A stretch of DNA of 64,000 bases from Curvularia sp. ZM96 (Eukaryota; Ascomycota; Dothideomycetes; Pleosporales; Pleosporaceae): the NCBI GenBank assembly GCA_022457065.1, contig JAJGBQ010000005.1, positions 1,302,001-1,366,000 on the forward strand, read 5' to 3'. The number at the start of each line of letters is the position of its first letter. The stretch's first letter is position 1. Position numbers and translations under genes: made by a program. This document shows, one piece after another, positions 1 through 12,024 of this stretch. The notes under the pieces are model-generated. The model was not told where the DNA came from. It searched no databases and saw only the letters and a program-made list of their open reading frames with translations.

Positions 1-347
1 GAGCAACTCAGCCTTCTGAAACTTGCTCTTCTCTCTCCACTTTGTCGAAAGCGTCTAATTCATTCACAATCGAATGCCCATACTGCCCACAGTGTTTCAC
101 TGGTAAATACGGAAAAGGGAACCTGGGAAGACACAAGAGGATCGCACATCAGGGGGCCAAGGCCAAGACTTACCCTTGCATGGTATCTGGATGCGAACGC
201 ACCTATGCGCGAAAAGATGCTCTATCCAAGCATATGCGGAGACACCATCCATCCCTTGACCCAATCAATCCAACTCAGGAAGCTCTACATGTCGAAGACC
301 AAAGGGAAGTTAATTTGGAAATCGAAGACCGAATGGAAGTTATTTAA
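1..347 (+). CDS. C2H2 zinc-finger protein, C-terminal part (5' end outside window)
   Basis: The frame is open from base 3 to the TAA at 345-347 and has no convincing ATG, so this is the 3' end of a gene that begins before the window. About 114 residues are visible. Two C2H2 fingers can be read: CPQC followed by 12 residues and an H-x4-H pair, then a second with C-x4-C-x12-H-x3-H. The linker between them is short and basic. After the fingers comes an acidic tail with a repeated pattern (VEDQREVNLE, then IEDRMEV). Tandem C2H2 fingers normally bind DNA, so a nuclear regulator is likely, but the missing N-terminus prevents a closer assignment. Confidence 0.6.
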   Translation, partial: ATQPSETCSSLSTLSKASNSFTIECPYCPQCFTGKYGKGNLGRHKRIAHQGAKAKTYPCMVSGCERTYARKDALSKHMRRHHPSLDPINPTQEALHVEDQREVNLEIEDRMEVI

Positions 348-1247
348 ATGTTAAAGACTGAAGAGAAGTTAATATGCTTCCATCACTGCAACTGCGAGTA
401 CGAAAATTTGTGAATGTGAGCGGCTGTTAGATGCTAAGAACAAGTTTTTCCACTTCTGAAATGCCGCTGTGGCTGTGGTTGAAGCAAAGTCGGTTGCACA
501 TGGCGTTTATCGAAGCATAATCTGCATTCCAGTCGATCAATTCATTTATGGTAGTTCGCTCTGCTCTCGAATGCATTAAAATACTAATATACTCTTGATT
601 AAAGCGCATTCAACCTGTAACTTGGTGTCACGACACTGGTCGCTGAATTCGATGTCAGTCATGCACTAGGCCGAACGATTGTTTGAAAGCATCGGTGAGA
701 ATAGTCGATGGACACCAACGACTATCAAGGATTTGAATTCTTAATAATAGTAAGAAATACACTTTCACTACAGGGATGCCCAAGTACAAGTTCAGAACGC
801 GGTGAGCATCGCAAAAAGGTGCAGAGGTCCAGCCGCTGGCTTGGTTCTCGCATGTCATCACCACCATACCCAACGCGCACACGACCATCACGGCAACACT
901 ACCCACTGGCTGCATAAAACGACCTAGGTTCTCCCCGCCATACGATACCCGTCCAAGAGTGACCTACAGTACTTTTTCCTTAATATGCAAAAGATCGCAA
1001 ACCTTCGGCCCGCTGTTATGAGGTCGCTCTGACATCATCGCCAGGGTCCCACCATTTGCATCATTATGTGCATCATCGCACGACGCAACGATGCATCTGG
1101 CTGTTTATAAAGATTGCCGTCGAAACCTCCCCTCGACTTGCCATACACAACACATCTTTTTGATACCCTGAAAACATACCAAGCACATTCACGTCAACCT
1201 TCTTCTCTCCAAACAACGAATCGATTCAAAAGACAACTACAACAACC
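348..1247. other. Intergenic, with the promoter of the 1248 gene
   Basis: No coding signal is seen; short open frames here lack codon bias, domains or plausible splice sites. The last 150 bases hold a TATA-like box and a pyrimidine- and CA-rich leader before the ATG at 1248. Confidence 0.5.
1104..1112 (+). promoter_or_regulatory. TATA-like box
   Basis: TTTATAAAG lies about 140 bases before the ATG at 1248, a usual distance for a fungal gene with a short 5' leader. Assigned by sequence and position only. Confidence 0.4.
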
Positions 1248-1664
1248 ATGTCCGACGCCTACAAGAACACCGACCTCAACAAGCTCGCTGAGCAAGCCGA
1301 GCGCGACCTCAACAGCCACAGCGCCAAGCACGGCCACACCCAGGGCGACTCCAGTACGTCTTCCCCTTCCCTCCCTCTCCATCCCAAGTTCCCTTCTCCT
1401 AACCTCTTTTCCACAGCCATGGAATCCGGCGTCGACACCGCCGGCGTCGAAAACAAGTTCGCGGGTGCACAAGTCAAATACGGCTCTTCGGCGACGGGCC
1501 GCGAGATCCCTCTCGACGAAGGCGGCTCCATCAAGGCAAACGGCCAGCCCACCAAGGATGTAGACTTTGCACATGGAGGTGTAGGTGCGCCTGAGGAGCG
1601 GGACCAGGCGTTTGCGGAGAGGCACGGTGGAGATGATTCGGTCAGGGGGAATGTGAGGAACTAG
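1248..1664 (+). CDS. Small hydrophilic conserved fungal protein
   Basis: Two exons, 1248-1353 and 1417-1664, give 117 residues. The intron (1354-1416, 63 nt) starts GTACGT, has a TCCTAAC branch site and ends TTTCCACAG. It keeps frame, so the unspliced frame is also open and would add 21 low-complexity residues. The protein begins MSDAYKNTDLNKLAEQAE and is rich in Gly, Asp, Glu and Lys, with IPLDEGGSIKA and DDSVRGNVRN near the end. There is no signal peptide, membrane segment or recognised domain. Proteins of this look are common in filamentous ascomycetes as uncharacterised, probably cytosolic and disordered proteins. The TATA box and strong initiation context suggest good expression. Function unknown. 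Confidence 0.75.
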   Translation: MSDAYKNTDLNKLAEQAERDLNSHSAKHGHTQGDSSTSSPSLPLHPKFPSPNLFSTAMESGVDTAGVENKFAGAQVKYGSSATGREIPLDEGGSIKANGQPTKDVDFAHGGVGAPEERDQAFAERHGGDDSVRGNVRN

Positions 1665-2697
1665 TGGAGTTATGAACAGCTTTGAGCCTGTAAAACAAAG
1701 ATATTTTATGAAGTAATGATATTATTATATTTTTTCTCTTTTACTGTGTTTCTATCTCTTTTTGTTCGACACCCCTGTCGTTCTTGAACGCAACAACTTA
1801 GATATGTTTTACTTTGCAGAAAGTAGTTAAATCGTCTCAAGGTTGTGTAAGAATGAATGAATGAATGAACAAGAGTTCAGTTCCACCCATCACGGCCACA
1901 CATACACAAACTCATGAATAGAAAAAATAACCACATACCATCACAATCACGTAGTCGAGAAGAAGACAAACAAGCTAGAATGTCCCAGCATAAACAGTGT
2001 ATATATTCATCCATCCCCCATCACCTTCCGCTATTCACATCAGAGGAACAAAGAAGCCACAAAACAAAAAAACTCCATCATCATCTCTCGTTAAACTTAA
2101 AAAGCCATGAAGCAGTCATATCTCTCTCTCCCTCTCATCATCATAAGTCTGACTCGAGACGAGAAGAAAAAAACACCCCCTCATGAAACTCTCTCTCTCT
2201 CTATCGTGCTATATAATGTTTCAAGAAGAAGAGAAAAAAGGGAGACAGAGAGAAAGAATCCCTTTCGCTCGCTCGCTCGCTACACATCGCCATCGCTGAA
2301 AAAAACCGAACTTGATATCATGCGCGTGCATCAGAAAAAAAATTATGTTCAAGTGAATGAACAAACAAAAACAAAAACGACCGACGTACATAAATCCAGG
2401 AAGGCAAGAAATTTTTCTCGTGGGAGACTTTTTGTTCTGGCAAACAAATCAACCGCAAAAGATCGTTTCTCGTCCTTTTCCCCGTCCATTCCCATTAGTT
2501 TTCCTCCTCAGTTGTCCTCAGCAAGCAAAACAAGTTACATGTTGAAGCCGAGTGACTTTTTTGCCATGTTTTTTTTTCTATATTAGCCCGTCTTGGAAGT
2601 AGCATAATCGCGTGTATTGCCATTCTGGCCATTGCGTGTGATTCGGCGTTCACGTTCAGCAGGTACTGAGTAAAATGCCAGGCTGTCGGTCATTCGC
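1665..2697. other. Intergenic, 3' ends of two convergent genes
   Basis: This lies between the end of the 1248 gene and the 3' end of the minus-strand gene ending at 2698. It is rich in A-runs, CT-runs and a GAAT tandem repeat. An open frame at 2107-2586 is low-complexity and lacks domains. No gene seen. Confidence 0.5.
1851..1869. repeat. GAAT microsatellite
   Basis: Four full GAAT units and a partial fifth in tandem. A short simple repeat, probably neutral. Confidence 0.8.
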
Positions 2698-5600
2698 CTA
2701 AAAGATCTCCGAGTCGAGACTGCTGCGGTAGCTCTCTAGAGACTCTTCATCATCTGCTCTTTGTATTAGCACTGTCATCTAGTAATCCGGCTATACATGA
2801 AACATACCAGCAATGGGCTTCCTTCGGACAACAGTATCCGAATGCTGCAACGGGCTGCTTGGCTGTGGGCTCCTGCTGCCCATGGCCCTGGGACCAGTGA
2901 TCTTGCGCTGGGGCGCGCTCAAGTCACTCATGGTGCGCAGGCTCGAAGTGCTCGCGCGAGGCGAAGCGGAAGGTGTCATCTTTGCGTAATGTTAGCATAC
3001 ATCTCTTTGTAGAGATGTGCAAGCTCAACTTACGCGATGGCCCCTATCAGTCTCGAGCGAATAGCGCACCTCGGCAATGGGTGCAAGCGGCGTCAAGGCA
3101 CCTTGACTGCCAAACTCATTAGGAGAGCTGTACATTTGCCTCGTCTGGCCGAAACCAGCAAGTGTCTGTGGTGGAGGCATAAGTGGTCCGTCGTCCATGA
3201 TCTTGGGTGGGCGAGGTGGACCCGCTTGGTGCTCTGAGGCTTGGCTGTAGCTGCCATCAGATGAAATTGGGGAAAGGTTGCTGGCGTGAGGAGCCGACAT
3301 GCCAGAGAGGCGATTGCGAGCAAGCGACGGCATGCTGCCCCACTGGTCGAAGTCTGGAGAACCCACACTTAGGCGCATGGGCTGGAAGATTTGTGCCTGT
3401 GTCTCCAGGTTGTTCTGGTGACGGCCAGTAGGGCCAGGCCGTGGCTGGGGGTGCTGTAGGTTCAGCGAGTTGCGATGAGCCTGGTACTTGGGGTCTTCCA
3501 TCTCGTACTGGGTGTCTTCTGGAATAAGAGGCGATGGAGAGCGCACAGAGCGAATGGAACCCTGGTCGTCTCTGGGAAGAGACGTGCTGGAGCGAAGCCT
3601 GTCATCGCCATGTTGTTCGTATGGCTCCTCGTCATAGTAGTCATCCTGTGAGGACGACCTGGAGTGGACCGAATGAGTCGAGTAAGGTCGCTTGTCTCCG
3701 GATCCGCTGTGGCGTGGCAGACTTTCCGGGTTGGTCGAGGCGGTTGTCTTGGACCATCGCGAAATCTTGGGGATTCCAAAAATGGATGATGAATTGGACT
3801 TGTGCTTGCGCTTTGGTGTGTCCTCTTGGCTCTGTGTCGAGTCCCGTGCCGCCCTTGAGGCTTGTGGTGGGGTTCCCAGAGATGCGCGTTTCTCCTGGAA
3901 AGCCTCTTGAGTAGGTGTCGTCATTCGCTCCGTGTTCTCGTAACCAGGGCTAGGTTCTTCATACTCCTCATCGCTCTCTTCCCGCACAGTGCTTATGCGG
4001 GTTGTCGGGACAACGTCGTAACCAGAGTGGAGATCTTGGACGCGGCGTGATTGAGAAGGAATAGAGAAATAGCCCGACTGGTTTGGCGAAGACGCAGTGT
4101 TGGCGCGACCTTCTGGCTCGTAGCCTGCATCGCCGCTAGCTCGACGATTCTCAAACGAGGTCATGCTGTTCGTTCGAGCTTGTTGTTGGTCCAGGTTAAG
4201 CTGATTGACTTGCTTCAAGCCCTCGACTTCACTAAGCAATTGAACAAGCATCGACTCAATGTGCTTGATGTCGCCGTCTCCTTTACCAGCACTCAGGCCC
4301 TTGAGAGCGCGCCTGAAGACACTCTTCTTCTTGGTTTCAATCTCCTCTTCAGACTGGTTGCGGTTGACGCGGGGCGGCGTGAGCGGCTGCGGGCGAGGAC
4401 CACCCAAGATTCTTTGCTCGGCAAGATTGACGCGCTTGTCGGTGGTGTTCATGATCATGTTGTCTTGGACTTTGATGAACTGCTTGAGATCGTCCAACTG
4501 GGTGCGCATCTCAGCCGCGCTGCGAACGAGCGTCACAAGAATTTCAGTGTCGCGGGCATTGCGCTGGGCATCGCGGACGGTAAGGTGGTCCATGAGCGCA
4601 ACAATATCCTTGGACTGGATGTGGTCAATACCCTTTCCAGTAGCCGCATCGTAGAGTGGAGAATCCATTCCATGAGAGTTACCGCTGACATGGCGGTCAT
4701 GCTTGGCTCGAGTAGCAAACGCCTCTGCATCTCCAAGGTCCATGGCATCGTACTCGTCATCATATCCATCATCAAACATCTTGGCGTATTTGCCGTTTTG
4801 AGGCGTGTAGCCTTCAGGTTGGTTAGCCGACTGGTAACCCTCATCCTTCCAGCCGGTCTGGCCTGACAAAGGAGTGCGAATACTCTGCGCATAGCCTGCC
4901 TGCTCGTATTGGTCCTCACCTGGATAGGGATGATCGTAGTCATCTTCTACGGTGGCTTGGTGTTCGTCATCGAACGAGGCTGGGCTCTGCTGGTCGTGCC
5001 TCTGAAGATGAGCACCCTTGGCGAACGAGGTAGGTGTGCGGTCTCGCTCTTCTTGCATGTCAAGCAACTCATCGGTACGGTCACGGTAGCCGTTTCCTCC
5101 TCCGATAGGTCCTTGGATGATTGAGGGATTGGTCGTCACATCAGACTCATCGTCCATGCCGTATCCAATCTCAGGCATGTCATCGAAGCCTCCCGGAATA
5201 GCGCTATGGTGCATCCGAGGTGGCTCGTTGATCGATTCGGCATCCTCAGATTCAGTAATGCTTTGCCTGGGAGAATTCTCACGAGGAATGCTTTGCTTTG
5301 GCGAGCTCTCGATCTTACGCCCCTGTGAGAATGCTTCCGCCTTCTCACGAACAGAAGACCATTTCTGGCCAGTAGGCACTTCATCCGTCTGCAGATAATC
5401 AGGGTTGTTGCTGACTTGCGATAATGTGCTCTTCTTCACCGGGCTCGACATCTTGGACGAACGGACGCTGAGTTCGGTTTGGTCGTACAAAGAGGCCACG
5501 GCAGATTCCACGGCGAGTGGAGTGTGAATGTATTCAGGAATCGATCCAACCTTGCGAACGTCTTGATCCAGCTTCGGGTCGAGGTCAGGTCCTCCCACGC

Positions 5601-8013
5601 TGTCATCCGTGTACTGGGTCAGGCGGTTGTAGTTCACAGGTGGTGGTGTGAGGGGACTGTCCTCCAGTTCACGCCGGTACTGCTCGTTCTTCTTGTGATT
5701 GCGTTCGAAGAACTCCTTGGTGTCGGTAGGAGTACTTGGCTCGTTGAGAATGGACTTCTTGCTTTCAAGCGTGACGCCCTGCGGCCGTTTACGCGTTCGT
5801 GCAGCTTTTGTACTCGCTGTCGAATCCAAAGAGGCGATAGAAAGGCCAGACTGTCGTCGTTCAAAATGGTCGCCGAGCGATGACACAGACGGCCCACTGC
5901 GAATAGAGTGAAATCGTCGGGGAGAGCCAGTATTGGCATCCCCACGGTAGCTGGCCTCACTTTGAATCGGGCTGACGCCGCGTCCAGACTGCGTGTCGCT
6001 CTCAATCTCATACTGTGACGTTGGAAGCTGAGACTGCTCAATCGCGCGGATTTTAGCAGCCGCAGCCGCAGCTGACAAACCGGCATCGGTGGATCCTTTT
6101 GCTCGGGAAGTGTAGCTGCGCTCGCTCTTGGGGGTTGACTGTCGAACATCACCAGTAGAGCGGTTGCTTTGCCCCGAGCCAAGAGTCTGCTGGAGCGCGT
6201 TGGGAGTGCGACTCGGCGTGAGAGGCAAAGGCGAAGGCGAAGCAATGCCACGAGGAACTTGCTTGAGCGGTGTTTCAGCACCGGTACCCGTAATACCAGT
6301 GCTGGTAGACGACCTTGATTGCGGCCTTTCCTTGGTCTCAGTGTCGGCAGAGAGGATCGAGTCGCGGGTGAGCTCAGACCCGCCTATCAGCTCACTGTGG
6401 TTGAACGGTAGCGGTGGAACAAGCTCTTTGGGACGCTTTTCTTCTTGCAAATCCTCCGATACACTTTCGGATTGGCTTCGAATGCTGCGAGAAGAACGAT
6501 GCTTTCTGTGCTTGCGCTCCTCTTCTTTCTCTTCACGGGACGTATGGTGCCTTAGCGCTGCAGCGGTAAGGCCAGCGCCCGCAAGTCCAAGCAGGGCAGA
6601 TTCCCGTTGAGACATGCCCTCTTTATCCCTGCTCTTTCTACGGTGCGACTTTTCCTCTCTGGTAGTCGACTCTGCAAAGCTCGAGATGGAACTTCGGCTG
6701 GATCGTCGATCACTCTTGCGGCTGGATGGGCCGGTTATTGTGATTGGAGGGTCGTCGTTATCTTTGTTGAGAACGACCTTGGGTTTGTTGCTGTGAAGCT
6801 TGGGTGCGCTGGATGATTTGGACACACGTCGCTTGGGATCGCGAGAGCTTGTGGATTCAGCAGGCTCGTAAAGAGTTGTGCTGTCGCGGTTGGAACGGTC
6901 GAACTTGTCGAGGTTCCGCGATGTGCGGTTCTCTTCTTTCAATGCATTTAATTCGGGAAGAATCAGGCGCTTAATGGCGTCCTCGACGGTAGCCAGTAGT
7001 TTTGGGTTGTTAATGGAAGAAGTTCCAGAAACGGCAGAGCGCCTGTCGACGTTGGACGACAGTACACTGGAGTCTGTACCGCTGACACCGCCAGTACGCT
7101 CGACGTCTCTGCTCCTCCTTCTATGCGACTTGCGCGGCGAGGCGAGGTCGTCGTCTCTCCGTCTCGAGGTTTCTCTTGACTTTGAGGATCGTTCTTTGGG
7201 TTTGGACAGGTTGCCTTCGGCAGCCTGCTGTTGTAGCTTCTCCATTACGCGCTGGGTGATGCGGTCTTTGCTGAGACTCCTGCTTCGGTGTTCTCTGGGA
7301 GCCTTCAACGTGTCCTTGATGGCCTCGGAAACCAGCGTGTCGGTGACTTCATCACGTTCCAAGCTCCGGCTCCTTCGCCGGGCTGGAGGGAGGATTTCTG
7401 TGGCGCCCGTCATGCTGTCTGTGGGCATGGACGAAATATCCGAGGGAACGGGAATAAAGCGGCCGCCGTCGCTGTCTTGGTCGGTGAAGCTGGGCAGTAG
7501 CTCGATGTCCTCGGGCGGGAGGGAGGAGATGTCGGAAAAATCAACGCTGCGGGTATCGATAAGCTCGTCACGGGACTTACTTCCGAGCGAGATGCGCCGG
7601 GTGGAGGAGGGCTTACGATGGTTGCGAGTGGCTTGGGAGATCGAAATGCGATCGTTTGCGGAACTCTTGTTGGTCTTGCGAGAAGAAGGCGTGACCCGTA
7701 CACGTACGCTTGAGCGCCTCTGGTCGTGGCCTTCGGAGGTGCCTACGTCAAAGTACTCAATCAGCAGCGATGTCTGCGAGGGAAACTTTTTGCGGAGGGT
7801 GCCGCCGCCGTGGGGCTTGGTAGGGGTGGTGGTGTTGATGGTAATGGGGGTGCCGTCGTCGGGAACCGAGTAGGAAGTTCTGTCGGTGCGGTGGGAAACG
7901 TTTGTGGAAACGTTGGTGTCAATGTCGTCTATGTGGATGGATTCGTCTGCGGAATCGAGAGTCGAGGATTCAGTAGGAGCCGGAAGAGGAGGTCTGTCTG
8001 TATCAAAACCCAT
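2698..8013 (-). CDS. Large disordered protein with a C-terminal coiled coil, unknown function
   Basis: Three exons on the minus strand: 3034-8013, 2808-2979 and 2698-2753, giving 1735 residues. Both introns are 54 nt: 2980-3033 (GTAAGT donor, GCTAAC branch) and 2754-2807 (GTATGT donor, GCTAAT branch). Splicing replaces an early stop with a tail ending SLDSEIF. Most of the chain is Ser, Arg, Lys and Glu rich, with repeated RSRSLERDE-like stretches near residues 215-255, so it is probably disordered and heavily phosphorylated. A hydrophobic Gly/Ala segment (LLGLAGAGLTAAAL) lies near residue 475 and an Ala run near 650. Residues about 1120-1200 look helical and coiled-coil, followed by a basic KKKSVFRRALKGL segment and another helix. 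No catalytic domain is visible. A scaffold or cytoskeleton-linked role is only a guess. Confidence 0.75.
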
Positions 8014-9827
8014 CGTAGAATCTGAAAGATTCCTAGAAGGTGGGGTGGGTGAGCGAAGACATGCCCGGCACCGTTTTCCTCGAATACGTGGGAGAGAGAA
8101 AAGTAGTGCGACAGTTGGGGTGGGTGCAGGACCAGCTGGTGGCCGCGACTGGTTTGCGCGGGCGCAACAGGGTGCAAGGTGCTACCTGGGCGACGGGAAG
8201 CGGGCTCGAGCAACCACCGACAGCAGAGGTGGTTGATTGATGGGGGTGAGCGCGAGGACGTCTAGTTCATAGCAGAGAGCTGTGTAGGAGAGGCGACGCT
8301 CTGCGACGATAGCGGGCTGAGCGCCGGCGAGTCGTAGCGAAGGCTGGGGCGCACGTGTTAGCAGCTGAACAGCAACAGCAGCAAAAAGAGAAGGGAACGA
8401 GAGGTTGCGGCGAGAGGGAGGGAGCGAGGCAGAAAAGAAGACGAGGCGGAGCTGGGCGCTGGGCTGCAGAGGGCGGGCGAGAGACAGTCAGAACATACCG
8501 GCGCCACGAAGAGGCACAGACAGCGAGTGTCGTGCGGGAGACAATTGCTGGAGAGGCTCGCTGGAGCTGGCGTCGAGGCAGCTGGCGTAGGAACAGCGTC
8601 CCCAGCTGTGGTGGAGAGAAGGCCGGGTCAAGGCGTCTAGCACCAGATCCCGGTTGGCGCTAACCGCCCGTCGTGAGAGGCTGCGCTTTGGGGGGGGGGC
8701 GGGGAGTGTGATGAGAGCCCAACACCGCGGCAACAGAGGTGCGCGACTTCAGGGAGAAAGGGGAGTGGCAGCAGCCGTCATGGCACGAGAATAGAGAGAG
8801 CGAGCACTATGTACAAGAGGCGCCGCCAGGGTCGCCGTAGTCTGGGACGACTCGTGTCCAACCTGATCTTCTGGGCGGCGTGCTCTCTCGCCCAGCCACC
8901 ATCATACGCGCAACGTCGCGACCGAGGCCACACAGCGTGCCTGAGAAATCCTCGTGGCCGCCGTTGGCCAGCCTCTGCGCGGCACAGTCCCGGCCGCCCA
9001 AAAGATGGCTGGTTGCACACGCCAAAAAGCAAGCCCACGTCACTAACCTCAGTTGATTTCTATTCTTACTTCCGCTCTGCCTTGCTTCGCGCTGCGCTGA
9101 CCCGTGGGCCGTCTTTTTGCTTTCCTGGCAATTCTTTTGCTCTGCTTTGCTTGTCATGTTGCTCACCGCCAGAAGGGTGCTATACCGTCATGTTTCGCCT
9201 TCTGCTAGCTAGGGCCGTTAGTCCAGATGATTGATTTAGTTACCCGGCTGGTAACCAGGGGTGATGATGCCGAGCCCACCCACGGACGGCCGCATCCGTC
9301 TCTCTTTTGCCGTCGTTTCTGGCCGGTGATTGGCCGCCAACCCTGGCAAACAAACCCTGGCCCAGCTTGCCAGCGCATCACCCATACAGCCCCCGTCGCT
9401 TTGGCACATCGTGGCCCTCTGCGTAGGGCTGGCTGGGGGGAGCCGTCCTCTCAGCAAGTAGTATATCAGAAGTCCGATAGCTGACAGACTCAATGTCGTC
9501 GTGCTGCATGCACACAAGCCACGATGAACTGGCAGTTTGCGCCCGTCAGAAATTTCGCCTGCCATGCACGCCCAGTCGCTCGCTGCCCTTGCATGGTACA
9601 GCATGCAACCTGTCCGACGTCTACCACTTGCATGCCTCGCTATCACATCATCACACGCACTCGGCCAACATCCCCACCAAACACAACCGTTGAACTTCTC
9701 ACTCCAAAACTTTTCTACCTTGACCAAATAATGCGACTACAGCCATGATCCCTCAAGCTCTGCCTAAGCAGCATAATAGTTTAGTACGCCAAACTCCCAT
9801 GCATTTGTACCCCTCCTCGCCACTGCC
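8014..9827. other. Intergenic, promoter side of the 1735-residue protein gene
   Basis: About 1.8 kb between the ATG at 8013 and the HAS1 stop at 9828, both minus strand. It is GC-rich with purine and CT tracts and a run of ten G at about 8690. Open frames such as 8355-8663 are low-complexity (Gln run, Arg and Gly rich) and are not credible genes. A long 5' leader or regulatory region is likely. Confidence 0.45.
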
Positions 9828-12024
9828 TCAAAACCGCCTGCCTTGCTTCATTGGTCGTCGGCCCTGCTGCGGCTGGCTGCCGTACGCTCGTCGGCCCTCC
9901 ACCTTCTTATCGCGACTCAAGCTCGCCCCAAGGCTGATGTCGATGCGCGGTGGTGTCGAGAATCCAAAGCTCTTGGCCCTAGATCAATATTAGTACATAG
10001 TCGGCAAGAGAGCACAAACATCGCCTTACACTTTGACTAGATCCAGCTTGTGCACGTCAAACACTGAACGTAAGCTGTGGCTAGCATATGACTGCAGGTA
10101 GGACCGGTATCCGTCTTTGGCGCTCTTGTTGAGGTAGTAGTTCTTCGATCTGCAACCATGATTAGATTCTGCCTGCCCGCTTGAATTCACGTGAAGACTT
10201 ACATCAAGGCCTCGAGTTGGCTCTGGATATTCAAAATCTTGTTGCTGGGGAGTTCAAACTAGGGCCACACGTCAGCACTTGCCTCGCCTCTTTTCCTGCA
10301 GCCATCTTACCTCAACCAACGGCACCCGGTTCTCCTTGAGAAGCTTCAAGAAGCCAACTTCGGACGGCAGCAAGAACATAAGACTCCTGCCTTTGCCGTT
10401 GGTGCCTCTCGCAGTTCGTCCGACACGGTGGATGTAGTCGCGAGGATCATCCGGAGGCTAGCACTGTCAGCTTGCACACAACTTGTCCATCAGCATGTAC
10501 CTACATCAAACTGAATCACCCAGTCCACTTCAGGAATGTCGAGACCTCGTGCTGCTACGTCGGTACAGATGAGTGTGCCACTCTGGGCATTCACAAACTC
10601 GAAAAAGCGGTTGGTACGTGCTTGCTGCTTGAGCTTGCCGTGTAAACCAAGCACCGGTAGGTCAATGTAATTGAGAAGTTCGCTGTAGAAATCGACCGAT
10701 GCGCACGACGAAAGGAAAACAATAACCTTCTTCTTTTGGTCTGCACACATGGGTTAGTACATGCTTAGACAGTCTCAAGACATGGTCCACAAGGATTTGG
10801 TACGTACTGCGCCAAGTTAGTAAAACACTCTAGTATATAGATTTGAATCTTCACATACCGTTTCTTCAAGAAGCTAAACAACAATCTAAACCGTGTGTCT
10901 GAATCACACAGAACATAGCCTTGTTCCAATCCCTGCACAGTACTGTGTTCGGCTCGGTGGTCGACATTAATGTACAAAGGACCTGGCTTGAGCGAGATTC
11001 TTGCAAGATCCTCGACCTTTGTCGTCTGTGTGGCGGAGAACAGCATGGTTTGACGCTCGCTAGGCAAGATCTTGATGATGGATCGCTACCACAGGAGTTA
11101 GCACCTGTTGCATCGATAGTCATTTCCGCAGAGTCTTACCATTTCATCCTCGAATCCCACTTCCAATATTCTGTCTGCTTCGTCGATGATCAACGACCGC
11201 AGGTTCTTGAAAACAAAGCCCTGGGTGTTGTGCAGGTGGTCCAGCAGTCTTCCAGGCGTGGCGATAACCAAGTTCAATCCCTTGCGAATCTTTTCTGCCT
11301 CTGCGCTCCTGTTCGCACCTCCAATCAGGATACCAAAAGTCTGGCTGTGGTTCGCCATGAGCTCGCGTGCCACACCAAAGATCTGGAGCGCCAGTTCTCG
11401 GGTTGGGCTCACGACAATGACACCGGTACCGTTGCGGGGCTTGAATCGCAGCTGCGAAAGCATCTCAATCGCTGGTATGAGAAAGGCAAGCGTCTTTCCA
11501 CTGCCCGTCTTGGCCGCACCGAGCACATCTCTGCCTGACAAGAGCGGTGGGATTGTTTTTTGTTGGATTTCCGTCATCTTTTCAAAGCCCATTTCCTTGA
11601 TTGCATTCATTGTACGCTCGGAGAGATTGAGCTCTTCAAACTGAACTGGGTTGGGCGTCGGCATGGAAGTGCCCGAGGGCAGATCGAGAGCGTTGCTGCC
11701 GGTGGGGACTTCTTCGAGCTTGCTATCGTCGTTGTCGTTGTCGCCTTCATCTTCGCTCTCAGCTTCTTTCGGAGCAGACGCCTCCGCGGTATCCTTCTTG
11801 GATTCGGATTGATTCTCGACCTCCTCTTCATCGCTGTCTTCATGCGCAGATGCATCTTCAACAACCGGATCCTCCACGGCAGCCTCAACCTCCTTGGCCT
11901 TGCGTGCCTTCTTGCGCGCCTTCTCTACACCATTATGCGCCGGCGCAGCAGCAGCTTCTGCGCTCTTCTTGCTCTTGTGGGATCGCTTCCTCTTGTTACT
12001 CGACTCGACAGTAGTAGGCGACAT
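9828..12024 (-). CDS. HAS1: ATP-dependent RNA helicase HAS1 (DEAD-box)
   Basis: DEAD-box helicase of the 60S and 40S pre-ribosome pathway, expected in the nucleolus. Minus-strand exons: 11140-12024, 10859-11085, 10505-10740, 10311-10457, 10203-10258, 10030-10149 and 9828-9978, with introns of 47-54 nt. Motifs seen in order are the Q motif region ([10 protein letters not shown]), AAKTGSGKT (I), PTRELALQ (Ia), DEAD (II), SATQT (III), then [10 protein letters not shown] (V) and HRVGRTARG (VI). The N-terminal 110 residues are Lys/Glu rich. The last intron (9979-10029) hides the true C-terminus, since reading through it gives a false stop after DLVKV. The spliced end runs [11 protein letters not shown] and finishes QGRRF. 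The start at 12024 (MSPTTVESS) is preferred over the ATG at 12072. The join between 10859 and 10740 is out of frame by every GT-AG choice tried; see the findings. Confidence 0.9.

Noticed and set aside
1194..1625. 143-residue frame antisense to the small hydrophilic protein
   Set aside because: Overlaps the real exons and intron; no domain.
4051..4866. 271-residue frame antisense to the disordered protein gene
   Set aside because: No domain or splice support, and several similar shadows occur along the same gene.
8355..8663. Gln- and Arg-rich frame in the GC-rich leader region
   Set aside because: Low-complexity composition and no homology-like pattern; likely 5' leader or promoter.
10030..10149. 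HAS1 stop after DLVKV
   Set aside because: The stop lies in a 51-nt intron; splicing to 9978 yields the conserved tail.
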